Assembly: GCF_013282215.1 (NCBI RefSeq)
Contig: NZ_CP048103.1
Span: forward strand, 1,116,001 to 1,180,000
Direction: 5' to 3'
DNA from: Kroppenstedtia eburnea
GTDB taxonomy: Bacteria > Bacillota > Bacilli > Thermoactinomycetales > DSM-45169
Length of the DNA: 64,000 bases
Part shown: piece by piece, positions 17,442 to 26,610 of the stretch
Position numbering within the stretch: the stretch's first letter is position 1
How the letters are laid out: every line of letters begins with the position of its first letter
The notes under the pieces: generated by a model
Seen by the model: the letters and a program-made list of their open reading frames with translations, nothing else
Database searches by the model: none
What the model was told of the DNA's origin: nothing
Program-made: the position numbers and the translations under genes

Positions 17442-19145
17442 TTGAAACGGTTGCAACAGACGCTCTCCCACATCGATGGCAAAGGATACAAAGCTTATAA
17501 GGAGATCCAGGGAGAGTACCGTTTTCCCCGGTTTACACTCTGGATCGACTATGTACAAGGAGATCCCTTCGCGGCTCCCTCCCGCATCCGGGTGCGGATG
17601 CCTCAGAGTGAAGCAAGGTACCCGGGGGATTGGTTCAGTGTTTCCCATCGTAAAATCGCCCTGGAAGACTGGGTGGCCAGAGTCTGGGCGAAGAAGGTGG
17701 GGCGTTACTCCTTTCGGGCCAAAGGGACGGGCAAGAGCGGGCTGATCGATGTGGACCGGCCGGGTCAGGAAATCCTGCCCCGCACGGCGGTGGTGGTCAC
17801 CCGGGATTATGTGGAAGTGCGGGTGACGGTGGGCCTTCCCGCCCAGGGCCGTCGGGTGCTGGGAAGAAAGGCGGAGGAGATGCTTTGCCGATACCTCCCC
17901 CGCTTGGTGGATGAAGCGATCCCGGCGGAGGCCATTGACAGGGACGGTGTGGAGGAGCGGATGCGACTGGTGGACAACCAACAGGCGATCCGATCCTTCC
18001 TCAAAGAGAAGGGCTGGATCGCCTTTGTGGGTGATGGTGCGGTGTTGCCCCGGGAGAGCGGGGTGAGTGACCGCCCCCTGACAGGGAAAGAAGTGGTGAG
18101 ATTCCATGCTCCCGAATCGATGCGGGCCACGGTGGAGGTTCCCCACGGGTCACCGCTGCAAGGGATGGTCCTCCGGGACGGGATCACCCTGATCGTGGGT
18201 GGGGGTTACCATGGAAAAAGCACTCTCCTGAACGCGTTGGAACGGGGAGTCTACGATCATATCGGTGGAGACGGCCGGGAGTATGTGATCACCGATGTCG
18301 ATGCGGTCAAGGTGCGGGCCGAAGACGGCCGCCGGGTGGAGAAGGTGAATATCTCCCCTTTTATCAACAACCTTCCCTTCGGTCGGAACACTCTTCAATT
18401 CTCCACTGAGGATGCCAGCGGGAGCACCTCCCAGGCTGCCAACATTGTGGAGAGCCTGGAGATGGGGGCCTCCTGTCTCTTTATCGACGAGGACACCAGT
18501 GCCACCAACTTTATGATCCGGGACGGCCGGATGCAAAAACTGGTGGCCAAGGAAAAAGAACCGATCACCCCCTTTATCGATAAGGTGCGGCAACTGTACG
18601 AAGAGAAAGGTATCTCCAGCATTCTCGTCCTCGGCGGATCCGGTGACTATTTTGATGTGGCCGACACTGTGATCCTGATGGACGAATACCGCCCCTTCGA
18701 TGTAACCCGGCAGGCAAAGGAAGTGGCTGAAGCTCAAAGCAATGACCGGGACCGGGAGGGGGGGAAGGGCTTTGGGGATGTCACCCCCCGGGTCCCCCTT
18801 GCCGCCGGTTTTGATCCCAGAAAAGGGAAAAGGGAAAAAGCCGACGCCAAGGGGCTCCATTCGATTCAATTTGGTGCCGCTCACCTGGACCTGTCCGGAG
18901 TGGAACAATTGGTCGATCTCAGTCAGACCCGGGCGATCGCGGAGATATTGCGACTGTTGGGCAAGCGGGCCGATGGCTCCAAAACTCTGCAGGAGTTGAT
19001 CGAAGAGATCTATCAAGAGATGGAAGCGGACGGCCTGGACCTCCTCTCTCCTTTCCGCGGGCAGCATCCCGGTGACCTGGCTCTCCCCCGGAAACACGAG
19101 GTGGCGGCGGCTGTCAATCGGCTACGAACACTGGAAGTGTTGTGA
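17442..19145 (+). CDS. ABC-class P-loop ATPase (PF09818 family)
   Basis: A 567-residue soluble ATPase of the predicted ABC-class ATPase family, function unknown. It begins LKRLQQTLSHIDGKGYKAYK, has SGV-like substrate domain sequence in its first half, Walker A in GGGYHGKSTLLNALERGVY (about residue 252), a Q-loop/signature-like region SQAANIVESLEMGASCLFID with the Walker B acidic DEDTSATNFM and the downstream ILVLGGSGDYFDVADTVI. It has no transmembrane segments. The start is TTG 17442, 5-6 nt after AAAGGAGG. The last codons, GAA GTG TTG TGA, lie inside the terminal repeat of a MITE-like element, so the natural C-terminus has probably been altered by its insertion. Confidence 0.88.
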   Translation: MKRLQQTLSHIDGKGYKAYKEIQGEYRFPRFTLWIDYVQGDPFAAPSRIRVRMPQSEARYPGDWFSVSHRKIALEDWVARVWAKKVGRYSFRAKGTGKSGLIDVDRPGQEILPRTAVVVTRDYVEVRVTVGLPAQGRRVLGRKAEEMLCRYLPRLVDEAIPAEAIDRDGVEERMRLVDNQQAIRSFLKEKGWIAFVGDGAVLPRESGVSDRPLTGKEVVRFHAPESMRATVEVPHGSPLQGMVLRDGITLIVGGGYHGKSTLLNALERGVYDHIGGDGREYVITDVDAVKVRAEDGRRVEKVNISPFINNLPFGRNTLQFSTEDASGSTSQAANIVESLEMGASCLFIDEDTSATNFMIRDGRMQKLVAKEKEPITPFIDKVRQLYEEKGISSILVLGGSGDYFDVADTVILMDEYRPFDVTRQAKEVAEAQSNDRDREGGKGFGDVTPRVPLAAGFDPRKGKREKADAKGLHSIQFGAAHLDLSGVEQLVDLSQTRAIAEILRLLGKRADGSKTLQELIEEIYQEMEADGLDLLSPFRGQHPGDLALPRKHEVAAAVNRLRTLEVL

Positions 19146-19322
19146 AACGGTCACGCTATGCACTCACCAGTACAAGTCTCGCCAGGGTCACTCCGTTCCC
19201 GGTCTCGCTAGCAGGGAGGGTTGGGTTTCACATGGAGTGATTTTGGATCGTAAGAACAACGAAAACGAAATGTGAAACCCAATTCCGACCGGCCATGAAC
19301 GTATAAATCACAACGCTTCTAG
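19134..19322 (+). repeat. MITE-like palindromic repeat, copy 3
   Basis: This copy starts with GAAGTGTTGTGA at 19134, inside the 3' end of the ATPase gene, and ends TCACAACGCTTCTAG at 19322. It carries the ACAAGTCTCGCC...GGTCTCGCTA unit and the hairpin arms GGGTTTCACAT/ATGTGAAACCC around 19226-19280. Its right end fuses with copy 4 across a shared CTAG, creating the perfect palindrome CACAACGCTTCTAGAAGCGT plus complement. Confidence 0.88.
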
Positions 19323-19509
19323 AAGCGTTGTGAAAAAGCCATTCATACCCATAGGGCACAAGTCTCGCCTAGGTCACTCCGTTCCCGGTCTCGCTATGCA
19401 GGGAGGGTTGGGTTTCACATGGAGTGACTTTGGCTCGTAAGAACAACGGAACGAAATGTGAAACCCAATCCCGACCGCCTTCAAACGCACTAAATCACAA
19501 TGCTTCTAG
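19319..19509 (+). repeat. MITE-like palindromic repeat, copy 4 (tandem with copy 3)
   Basis: It runs from CTAGAAGCGTTGTGAAAAAG to TCACAATGCTTCTAG. It contains the ATACCCATAGGGCACAAG unit, the GGTCTCGCTATG unit and the hairpin with arms GGGTTTCACAT/ATGTGAAACCC. Both ends are CTAG, shared with copy 3 on the left. It lies directly upstream of the rnhA ribosome site. Confidence 0.9.
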
Positions 19510-19533
19510 GGGTCAATTAAGGAGGGAGATCAG

Positions 19534-19968
19534 TTGAAAGAAGTGACGATCTACACGGACGGTGCTTGTTCCGGAAATCCGGGTCCCGGGGGGTGGGGGG
19601 CGGTGCTGATCCACGGTGACCGGCGCAAGGAAATCACCGGGGGCAGTCGTCAAACCACCAACAATCGGATGGAGTTGACCGCCGCTCTCGAAGCGCTCAG
19701 GAACTTGAAACAGCCCTGCCGGGTGAAACTTCACACAGACAGCGCCTACCTGGCCAACTGTTTCAAACAGAAGTGGTACGTCAACTGGGAGAGGAGGGGT
19801 TGGGTCAACAGCCGTAACGAACCCGTGGAAAACAAGGACCTGTGGCAGGAGTTGCTCCGGGAAGTGCGTAAGCACGAGGTGGAGTTTGTCAAGGTGAAAG
19901 GGCACAGCGATGTGGAACTGAACAACCGCTGTGACGAACTGGCCCGGGAGGCCATCCCCAAGGGTTGA
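19534..19968 (+). CDS. rnhA: ribonuclease HI
   Basis: RNase HI degrades the RNA strand of RNA-DNA hybrids. The 144-residue protein has the four catalytic acids in their standard setting: first Asp in YTDGACSGNPGPGGWG, Glu in TTNNRMELTAAL, Asp in LHTDSAYL and the final Asp in NNRCDELAREA, with the basic protrusion WERRGWVNSRNEPV and the KVKGHSDVELN His loop, as in Escherichia coli RnhA. The start is TTG 19534 after AAGGAGGGAG. MITE-like copy 4 ends 25 nt upstream, so the native promoter may be displaced or supplied by the repeat. Confidence 0.95.
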   Translation: MKEVTIYTDGACSGNPGPGGWGAVLIHGDRRKEITGGSRQTTNNRMELTAALEALRNLKQPCRVKLHTDSAYLANCFKQKWYVNWERRGWVNSRNEPVENKDLWQELLREVRKHEVEFVKVKGHSDVELNNRCDELAREAIPKG

Positions 19969-20103
19969 CCCGGTGAAAACCGGGCATGGATCACTTGTAC
20001 ATTCTATAAAATGACAATAATGATCCGGTGCCGGGATGGAGCAGTGATTGAATGGCCGTGTTATCATAGGGGTAATGAATGGATCACGGAAGGGGGTGGC
20101 GGA

Positions 20104-21270
20104 ATGGACACTGAACAGATCAAGGAAGAACTGAAGAGAGAAGCGAAGCGACTTCACATCGATAAAATCGGCTTTGCCTCAGCGGAACCTTTCACCGAAC
20201 TGAAGGAACGGTTGATTCAACATCGGAAGGCAGGGTATGAGTCCGGCTTTGAAGAGCCCGATCTGGAGAAACGGACCGATCCCCGCAAGAGTTTGCCTGA
20301 AGCCCGGTCCATCATCGCCATCGCCCTCGCTTATCCCACCCGGATGGAAAATCCGCCGGAGTCCCGCGCCGGAGCTTTGAGGGGGGTGTTTTGCCGGGCT
20401 TCCTGGGGAGAAGATTACCACCGGGTGTTGAAAAACAAACTGGAAGGGCTGAAAGCGAAGCTGTCGGAATTGGTTCCCGGTGCCGCCGCAAAGGTGATGG
20501 TGGATACGGGGGCTCTCTCCGACCGGGCGGTTGCGGAGCGGGCCGGGATCGGATGGAGCGGGAAGAACACTTCCATCATCACTCAAGAATTTGGCTCCTG
20601 GGTCTATCTGGGAGAGATGATCACTGATGTCCAGCTTCCACCTGACGAACCGATCACCCAGGCCTGCGGAGATTGCACTGCCTGTCTGGATGCCTGTCCC
20701 ACCGGTGCATTGACGGAGCCGGGGCGGCTCAACTCCCAGGCGTGTCTTGCCTATCTCACCCAGACCAAAGGTTATTTGCCTGAGGAATACCGCAGCAAAT
20801 TGGGAGGTTCCCTGTACGGTTATGAGACTTGTCAGCTGGTCTGCCCCTACAACCGGGGGAAGAATTTCACCCACCATCGGGAGTTCACTCCGGAACCGGA
20901 CCAAGTGAAACCGCTGTTAAAGCCTCTGTTGCAGATGAGTAACCGGGAATTCCGGGAACGGTTCGGTTCGATGGCAGGTTCCTGGAGGGGAAAAAAGCCG
21001 ATCCAGCGGAATGCGATCATCGCCCTGGGAAGGTACCGTGACCGGACGGCCGTCCCGGATTTGATCCATCTGTTGGAAACCGACATTCGTCCCGTCATCC
21101 GCGGGACAGCGGCTTGGGCGCTGGGTCGGATCGGTGGTGCAGAGGCGGAAACGGCGCTCCGTCAGAGCAAGGATCGGGAACAGGACGAGGAAGTGTTGCA
21201 GGAAATCGCCAGTGCCTTGCAAGCATGTCACTCGGAGGAAAAGGCGGAACACAGGTACAGGGAGGCATAA
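20104..21270 (+). CDS. queG: epoxyqueuosine reductase
   Basis: QueG performs the last step of queuosine synthesis in tRNA, reducing epoxyqueuosine with a cobalamin and two 4Fe-4S clusters. The 388-residue protein has the ferredoxin-like motifs CGDCTACLDACPTGAL and CQLVCPYNRG, the N-terminal LGFA-type region (KIGFASAEPFTELKERL), the EKRTDPRKSLPEARSIIAIA segment and a VDTGALSDRAVAERAGIGW substrate/B12 region. HEAT-like repeats follow in the C-terminus. ATG 20104 follows AGGGGGTGG; codons upstream to 20011 are open but not QueG-like. The ogt gene begins 6 nt after the stop. Confidence 0.94.
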   Translation: MDTEQIKEELKREAKRLHIDKIGFASAEPFTELKERLIQHRKAGYESGFEEPDLEKRTDPRKSLPEARSIIAIALAYPTRMENPPESRAGALRGVFCRASWGEDYHRVLKNKLEGLKAKLSELVPGAAAKVMVDTGALSDRAVAERAGIGWSGKNTSIITQEFGSWVYLGEMITDVQLPPDEPITQACGDCTACLDACPTGALTEPGRLNSQACLAYLTQTKGYLPEEYRSKLGGSLYGYETCQLVCPYNRGKNFTHHREFTPEPDQVKPLLKPLLQMSNREFRERFGSMAGSWRGKKPIQRNAIIALGRYRDRTAVPDLIHLLETDIRPVIRGTAAWALGRIGGAEAETALRQSKDREQDEEVLQEIASALQACHSEEKAEHRYREA

Positions 21271-21275
21271 AGGCT

Positions 21276-21815
21276 ATGGTCTCAGGTTCTCGTGTACTCA
21301 TCTGGAGTGAAATGGACAGCCCGGTCGGCCCGATCACCCTGGCCTTGTCGGGCAAGGGCGTCTGCCATCTCAATTACATGAGTGGGGAAAAGGCACTCCT
21401 CTCCCTGGAACGCTGGGCCAAGGAATGGTTTGGATCTGTCCGACTGGAACGGAACGACACTGAACCGGCCGAGGTGATCCGGCAACTGAATGAATATTTT
21501 TCCGGGAAGCGTCAACAGTTTGATCTTCCCATCGATCTGTACGGAACGGCATTTCAAAAACTGGTGTGGCAACAGCTGTTGATGATTCCATACGGAGAAG
21601 TCCGCTCCTATAAGGATGTGGCTCAAGCGATGGGTGCTCCCAAAGCAGTTCGGGCCGTGGGAGGTGCCAATAACCGAAATCCCGTCTCCATCCTGGTCCC
21701 TTGTCATCGGGTGGTTGGTTCCAACGGTTCCTTGGTCGGGTATGGAGGCGGTTTGAAGATCAAAGAGTACTTGTTGCGCCTGGAAGGAGCCTTGCCTGCC
21801 CAAGTTCAGGTGTAG
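21276..21815 (+). CDS. ogt: methylated-DNA--[protein]-cysteine S-methyltransferase
   Basis: This suicide enzyme repairs O6-methylguanine and O4-methylthymine by transferring the alkyl group to its own cysteine. The 179-residue protein has the acceptor motif VPCHRVVGSNGSLVGYGGG, the helix-turn-helix start FQKLVWQQLLMIPYGEVRSY and the Asn hinge GGANNRNPVSI. Length fits Ogt/AdaB-type enzymes. ATG 21276 follows queG by 5 nt, with GGGAGG about 11 nt upstream, so it is probably coupled to queG in a two-gene unit ending at the terminator near 21854. Confidence 0.93.
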   Translation: MVSGSRVLIWSEMDSPVGPITLALSGKGVCHLNYMSGEKALLSLERWAKEWFGSVRLERNDTEPAEVIRQLNEYFSGKRQQFDLPIDLYGTAFQKLVWQQLLMIPYGEVRSYKDVAQAMGAPKAVRAVGGANNRNPVSILVPCHRVVGSNGSLVGYGGGLKIKEYLLRLEGALPAQVQV

Positions 21816-21853
21816 CACGCGCGTGATGCACTCTTTCATCTGTCATTCGGCTG

Positions 21854-21880
21854 ACAGGCGGGTTTTACCGCCTGTTTTTG
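21854..21880 (+). terminator. rho-independent terminator after ogt
   Basis: Stem CAGGCGG (21855-21861) and CCGCCTG (21868-21874), loop of 6 nt, then TTTTTG. Confidence 0.9.
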
Positions 21881-22019
21881 TCGTTTTGGTGATTTTTTCA
21901 AAGCGGTGTTGCCTCCGGCGATGTTTTCTCATAGTCTAAAAGAGTTCTTGTCTGTGTTTCTTCCCGATTTGAATTGAAGACGATTAACCCCATCAGAGAT
22001 GCCATTGGAGGGAACAAGC

Positions 22020-22388
22020 TTGGCCGATTCGGGAGTATTTTATTTGCTGGGTGCGGATGAAGGAATTAAGGCCATACTTCATGATTTCTATGACCGAATG
22101 TTTGCCGACGAGGACCTGGCCCCTTATTTTGAAGGGATTGACCGGGAGCAGCTTCGGAATCGGCATATCCGTTACTTCACCAATCATATGTTGGGACGTC
22201 ATACCCATGAGTATCGGGACAAGATCCTGCGGCAAAGCCACAGGGGACTGGCGCTCACCTTTGAACATTATGAACGTGCGATCCGGCATATCAACGCGGC
22301 CATGCGCAAATACAAGGTTCCATTGGAGGCAAGGGTTTATGTGGAAACCTATTTCCGCGCATTCAAGCCGCATATTATCGAAAAATAA
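22020..22388 (+). CDS. group 1 truncated haemoglobin
   Basis: A 122-residue two-over-two globin that binds haem, O2 or NO in the cytoplasm. Landmarks are the E-helix region HDFYDRMFADEDLAPYFEG and the heme-proximal segment RQSHRGLALTFEHYERAI with the F8 His in SHRGL, plus the Lys-His-type turn RNRHIRYFTNHMLG. The N-terminus before FYL-LGADEGI is short. I use TTG 22020 because GGAGGG lies 7 nt upstream; an ATG at 21999 is in frame without a ribosome site. The gene is not in a visible operon. Group assignment is tentative. Confidence 0.8.
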   Translation: MADSGVFYLLGADEGIKAILHDFYDRMFADEDLAPYFEGIDREQLRNRHIRYFTNHMLGRHTHEYRDKILRQSHRGLALTFEHYERAIRHINAAMRKYKVPLEARVYVETYFRAFKPHIIEK

Positions 22389-22593
22389 TTGATTCTCTCA
22401 AATCGCCGGCCGGTGCGACGAAACGCCCGGCCCTTCTTTGTATATAAAAACGTCCTCGCCGTGGTATAATCGTTTCGGAGCAGGACGTTTTTTCTCTGTT
22501 TTGCGCAATTTTTCCACCCTTGAGACGATGGTTGACCGGGACTTTCCCCCCGGGATCATATATTTTACGGAAGCGAGAGGGAGAACGTGTCTG

Positions 22594-24390
22594 ATGCGAA
22601 TCTTTCGGGATTTATGGTGGTTCTTTAAACAAGAGAAAAAAAGTTACATCCTGGGTATTCTGATGCTGCTCGTGCTGGCGGTGTTGGAACTCTTCCCCCC
22701 TTATGTGGTGCGGCTGGTGGTGGACATGATCGAGGGCGGGAAGATGGAGATGGGCTTTCTGTTGAAGTGGCTCTCTTTATTGGCTGTTGCGGGGGTGTCC
22801 ATGTATGTTCTCCGTTATGCCTGGCGTATTCTCCTGTTCGGGGCTTCACATCGTCTGGAGAGACAGCTCCGCGGGGAACTGTACGCCCATTTTTCCCGGA
22901 TGTCTCCAGGATTTTTCAACCGACGGCGGACCGGTGACTTGATGGCCCATGCCACCAATGATGTCCGGGCGGTGGAGGTGACAGCGGGGGATGGGGTGCT
23001 GACCCTGGTGGATTCCCTGGTCTTGGGTGGATTGGTGGTTCTGTCCATGGGGGTGTTCATCAGTTGGAAGCTGACTCTGATCGCTTTGCTCCCCATGCCC
23101 TTTATGGCCCTGGCGGTCAGTCGCTTCGGCCGTCTGATCCATGAGCGTTTTTTAAAGGCCCAGGCCGCTTTCTCAGATATCAACGACAAGGTTCAGGAGA
23201 ACATCTCCGGTGTGCGGGTGGTGAAGGCCTTCGGTCTGGAAGAGAGGGAGAAGGAATCTTTTCGGGAGATCTCGCAGGACGCGGTGGACAAAAATATCGC
23301 CGTGGCCCGGATCGATGCCCTGTTCGATCCCACCATCACCTTGATCATCGGTGTTTCCTACTTTTTGGCGGTGGCCTTCGGCGCTGTTTTTGTGGCGAAG
23401 GGGGAGATCTCGATCGGGCAGTTGACCCAGTTCACCATTTACTTGGGGCAATTGATCTGGCCGATGCTGGCCTTCGGTTTTCTCACCAATATTATTCAGC
23501 GGGGAAGGGCCTCCTATGACCGGATCCGCACCCTGTTGCAGGAGCAACCGGAGATTGTCGAGAAAGAAGGGGCTGTGAAAGAGCCTGCTTCCGGTGACCT
23601 CTGCATCGATCTCTCCGGCTTCACCTACCCGGAGGCGGAACAAACCGCATTGGGGAGGATGCAGGTGAAAGTCCCCCCGGGGGCGACCCTCGGGGTGGTG
23701 GGGAAGACAGGGAGCGGCAAAACCACTCTGTTCCGGTTGTTGCTCCGGGAGTTTGAGGCAGAGAAAGGATCGGTCTCCATCGGCGGGGTGCCGGTGGAAG
23801 ATTACACCCTGTCCGCTCTTCGCAAGGGGATCGGGTACGTTCCTCAGGATCACTTTCTCTTCTCCGCCACCATCCGGGAAAATATCGCCTTTGGAAAACC
23901 GGATGCCTCATTGGAAGAGGTGGAGCAGGCAGCCCGCTTCGCCGGGATTCATGAGGATATCCTGCAGTTTGAAGCGGGATATGAGACGGTGGTCGGAGAG
24001 CGGGGTGTCACCTTGTCCGGGGGACAAAAACAACGGATCTCCATCGCCAGGGCTTTGCTCCTCGATCCGGAGATTCTGATCCTGGATGACTCACTCTCCG
24101 CCGTCGATGCCAAAACCGAAGAGATGATTCTGGAATCCCTGCGGAAAGAGCGGAGGGGGAAGACCACCTTGATCGCCGCGCACCGCCTGTCGGGGATCGA
24201 GCACGCCGATGAGATCATTGTGTTGGAAGAGGGTCAGCTGATCGAACGGGGAACTCACCGGGAGTTGTTGGCGCAGGACGGGTGGTATGCCTGGATGCAC
24301 CACCGGCAACAACTGGAGTCCCTGATTGAGAAAGGAGGTGGGGTTCATGGTGATGCGGCGGCTGCTCAGGTATCTCCGGCCTCATCGTAA
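22594..24390 (+). CDS. ABC transporter, permease-ATPase fusion (heterodimer half 1, YheI/BmrC-like)
   Basis: A 598-residue half-transporter of the type I ABC exporter class: six transmembrane helices (starting FFKQEKKSYILGILMLLVLA) and a C-terminal nucleotide-binding domain with Walker A GKTGSGKTTL, Q-loop PQDHFLFSATI, signature LSGGQKQRISIARA, Walker B ILILDDSLSAVDA and H-loop AAHRL. The Walker B acidic residue after LILD is Asp rather than Glu (DD), the degenerate site typical of one half of heterodimeric exporters. It overlaps the next gene by 44 nt. ATG 22594 has GAGAGGGAG about 10 nt upstream. Pairs of this kind export drugs or peptides. Confidence 0.92.
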   Translation: MRIFRDLWWFFKQEKKSYILGILMLLVLAVLELFPPYVVRLVVDMIEGGKMEMGFLLKWLSLLAVAGVSMYVLRYAWRILLFGASHRLERQLRGELYAHFSRMSPGFFNRRRTGDLMAHATNDVRAVEVTAGDGVLTLVDSLVLGGLVVLSMGVFISWKLTLIALLPMPFMALAVSRFGRLIHERFLKAQAAFSDINDKVQENISGVRVVKAFGLEEREKESFREISQDAVDKNIAVARIDALFDPTITLIIGVSYFLAVAFGAVFVAKGEISIGQLTQFTIYLGQLIWPMLAFGFLTNIIQRGRASYDRIRTLLQEQPEIVEKEGAVKEPASGDLCIDLSGFTYPEAEQTALGRMQVKVPPGATLGVVGKTGSGKTTLFRLLLREFEAEKGSVSIGGVPVEDYTLSALRKGIGYVPQDHFLFSATIRENIAFGKPDASLEEVEQAARFAGIHEDILQFEAGYETVVGERGVTLSGGQKQRISIARALLLDPEILILDDSLSAVDAKTEEMILESLRKERRGKTTLIAAHRLSGIEHADEIIVLEEGQLIERGTHRELLAQDGWYAWMHHRQQLESLIEKGGGVHGDAAAAQVSPASS

Positions 24391-26083
24391 GTCGATCACC
24401 GTGGCGCTGTTCCTCCTGTTGCTGGCCACCGCTGCCGAAGTGGCCGGGCCTGTGTTGGTGAAGGTGTTTATCGACGATTACCTGATCCCCGGGAAGTTCC
24501 CGGTACAGCCACTGGTGATCTTGGGCTCGGCCTATCTGCTTCTCCACTGCGCCGTGGCTCTTCTGCAGTACTTTCAGCAGTTCAGCTTTCACAAGATCGC
24601 ACAGCGTGTGATCCAACAACTGCGGGTGGATGTGTTTGGCAAGGTGCAGCATCTGGGGCTTTCTTTCTTTGACCGGTCGCCGGGGGGAGCGCTGATCTCC
24701 CGGATCACCAATGACACGGAGGCGGTTAAAGAACTGTTTGTCAGCGTCCTGGCTTTCTTTGTTAAAGATATCGTCCTGATCCTGGGAGTCTTCGTGGCGA
24801 TGTTCCTCCTGGATACGAAGCTGGCGGCCTACAGCCTGGTTCTTTTGCCCATATTCTATGGACTGATGTATACCTACCATCGGTTGAGTCACCGGGTGTA
24901 CCAGACGATCCGGCAAAAATTGAGTGAACTGAACGCCAAACTGAATGAATCCCTGCAAGGAATGAACGTGATCCAGGCTTTCCGACAACAAGAACGGCTC
25001 CAGAAAGCTTTTGAAAAGACCAACCGGGATCACTACCGGGCCAATATGAAAAACGTCCGGCTGAATGGTTTGTTGCTTCGCCCCGCCGTCGACCTGATCT
25101 ATATTCTGACGGGCATAGCGGTGCTCACCTATTTTGGAATCGGAACGGAAGGTGTGGTCCAGATTGGGGTGCTGTACGCCTTTATCAATCTGTTGAACCG
25201 GATGTTTGAGCCGGTCAACGAGATGATGCGCCAGCTCTCCTTCCTGCAACAATCGATGGTCTCCGCCGCCCGGGTCTTTGAACTTCTCGATGAAGAGGAG
25301 AGGGCTCCGGCCCGGGAAGGGGAGGGGCATCCGGAAATCAGGCGGGGACGGATCGTATTTAATGATGTCACCTTTTCCTATGATGGGCGCAACGATGTGT
25401 TGAAAAATATTTCCTTTACCGTTGAGCCGGGGCAGACCGTGGCTCTGGTGGGACACACCGGCAGCGGGAAGACTTCCATCATCAATCTGTTGATGCGTTT
25501 TTATCCTCTGAATCGGGGGTCCATCACCATCGACGGTGTTCCCCTGAGCCGGTTTACCGATGAAGAGTTGCGAAGACGGATAGGTCTGGTGTTGCAGGAT
25601 CCCTTTCTGTTTGTGGGGACGGTGGAGGAGAACATCCGCCTTCACCATCCTGGGCTGGCCGATGAAGATGTCCGGGAGGCGGCCCGGTTTGTGCAGGCGG
25701 AGGGCTTTATCGAAAAACTGCCCCGAGGATATCAAGAGCCGGTCGGGGAACGGGGGGCCACCTTTTCCAGCGGGCAACGCCAGTTGCTCTCCTTTGCCCG
25801 GACGATGGCCCTGCAGCCGAAAATCCTGGTGCTGGATGAAGCCACCGCCAGTGTGGACACGGAGACGGAGGAGAAGATTCAGGAAGCGCTCTCCCGGATG
25901 CGTAAAGGGCGGACCACCATCGCCATCGCCCACCGACTGTCCACTGTTCAGGATGCGGACTTGATCCTGGTGCTCCACCAGGGTGAAATTGTGGAGCGGG
26001 GCACCCATCAGGAACTGCTGGCCCAAAAAGGGCTCTATCACAAGATGTATCTGTTGCAACAGGGTGTGTCTGAACCGGCATAG
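24347..26083 (+). CDS. ABC transporter, permease-ATPase fusion (heterodimer half 2, YheH/BmrD-like)
   Basis: The 578-residue partner of the preceding protein. It has six membrane helices (first one ITVALFLLLLATAAEVAGP), Walker A GHTGSGKTSI, Q-loop LQDPFLFVGTV, a signature written FSSGQRQLLSFAR (the S after S rather than LSGGQ) and intact Walker B ILVLDEATASVDT with catalytic Glu, then IAHRL. The two proteins thus contribute one canonical and one degenerate ATP site, as in known heterodimers. Start ATG 24347 has GGAGG 8 nt upstream, inside the 3' end of the first gene. The acetyltransferase gene follows after 17 nt. Confidence 0.92.
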   Translation: MVMRRLLRYLRPHRKSITVALFLLLLATAAEVAGPVLVKVFIDDYLIPGKFPVQPLVILGSAYLLLHCAVALLQYFQQFSFHKIAQRVIQQLRVDVFGKVQHLGLSFFDRSPGGALISRITNDTEAVKELFVSVLAFFVKDIVLILGVFVAMFLLDTKLAAYSLVLLPIFYGLMYTYHRLSHRVYQTIRQKLSELNAKLNESLQGMNVIQAFRQQERLQKAFEKTNRDHYRANMKNVRLNGLLLRPAVDLIYILTGIAVLTYFGIGTEGVVQIGVLYAFINLLNRMFEPVNEMMRQLSFLQQSMVSAARVFELLDEEERAPAREGEGHPEIRRGRIVFNDVTFSYDGRNDVLKNISFTVEPGQTVALVGHTGSGKTSIINLLMRFYPLNRGSITIDGVPLSRFTDEELRRRIGLVLQDPFLFVGTVEENIRLHHPGLADEDVREAARFVQAEGFIEKLPRGYQEPVGERGATFSSGQRQLLSFARTMALQPKILVLDEATASVDTETEEKIQEALSRMRKGRTTIAIAHRLSTVQDADLILVLHQGEIVERGTHQELLAQKGLYHKMYLLQQGVSEPA

Positions 26084-26100
26084 AGGAAAGGGGAGGTCAT

Positions 26101-26607
26101 ATGGAAATCCGGGTGTTGACAGAGGCAGATGCAGAGGAGTATTATGCCCATCGCCTCAGGATGCTGAAAGATCATCCCGGAGCTTTTGCAACTTCATATG
26201 AAGAGACAAAAGAAGAGGGGATGGAGCCGATGGTGGAGCGCCTGCAGAGTACCGGGGAGAAATTTATCCTGGGTGCCTTTGCCGGAGACCGCCTGGTCGG
26301 ATCGGTGGGCTTTCTACGTCAACAGAGGAACAAGCTGCGCCACAAAGGCTTCGTTTTGGGCATGTATACCCATCCCGATGTCAGGCGACAAGGTGTGGGG
26401 AAAGCTTTATTGGAAAATCTGCTGGCCCGGGTTCGAAACCTGCCGGGCTTGGAGCAGATTCAGTTGGGGGTGGCGGCAGACAATCCCGCTGCTCACAGCT
26501 TGTACGCCTCCCTCGGATTTGCAGAGTTCGGCAGGGAGCGGGAAGCGTTGAAACTGCCGGATCGGTATGTGGACGAAATCCATATGGTGCTGAAATTGAA
26601 GCCGTAA
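26101..26607 (+). CDS. GNAT family N-acetyltransferase
   Basis: A 168-residue GNAT acetyltransferase. The acetyl-CoA binding motif A is TPD-like: MYTHPDVRRQGVGKALLENLL (the RxxGxG loop at about residues 95-100), followed by the motif B region GVAADNPAAHSLYASLGF. The N-terminal half (EEYYAHRLRMLKDHPGAFATSYEE) is typical of acetyltransferases acting on small amines or amino acids. The start ATG 26101 follows AAAGGGGAGG. It is the third gene of the exporter unit, which could suggest resistance to a shared toxic substrate, but this is inference. Confidence 0.88.
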   Translation: MEIRVLTEADAEEYYAHRLRMLKDHPGAFATSYEETKEEGMEPMVERLQSTGEKFILGAFAGDRLVGSVGFLRQQRNKLRHKGFVLGMYTHPDVRRQGVGKALLENLLARVRNLPGLEQIQLGVAADNPAAHSLYASLGFAEFGREREALKLPDRYVDEIHMVLKLKP

Positions 26608-26610
26608 AAA

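Noticed and set aside
20011-20103. Longer queG start
   Set aside because: No ribosome site and no QueG-like residues before ATG 20104, which has AGGGGGTGG upstream.
24215-26059. Long minus-strand frame (about 614 codons) opposite an ABC exporter half
   Set aside because: Antisense to a clear transporter gene; the translated text is low-complexity His/Gln/Pro-rich.
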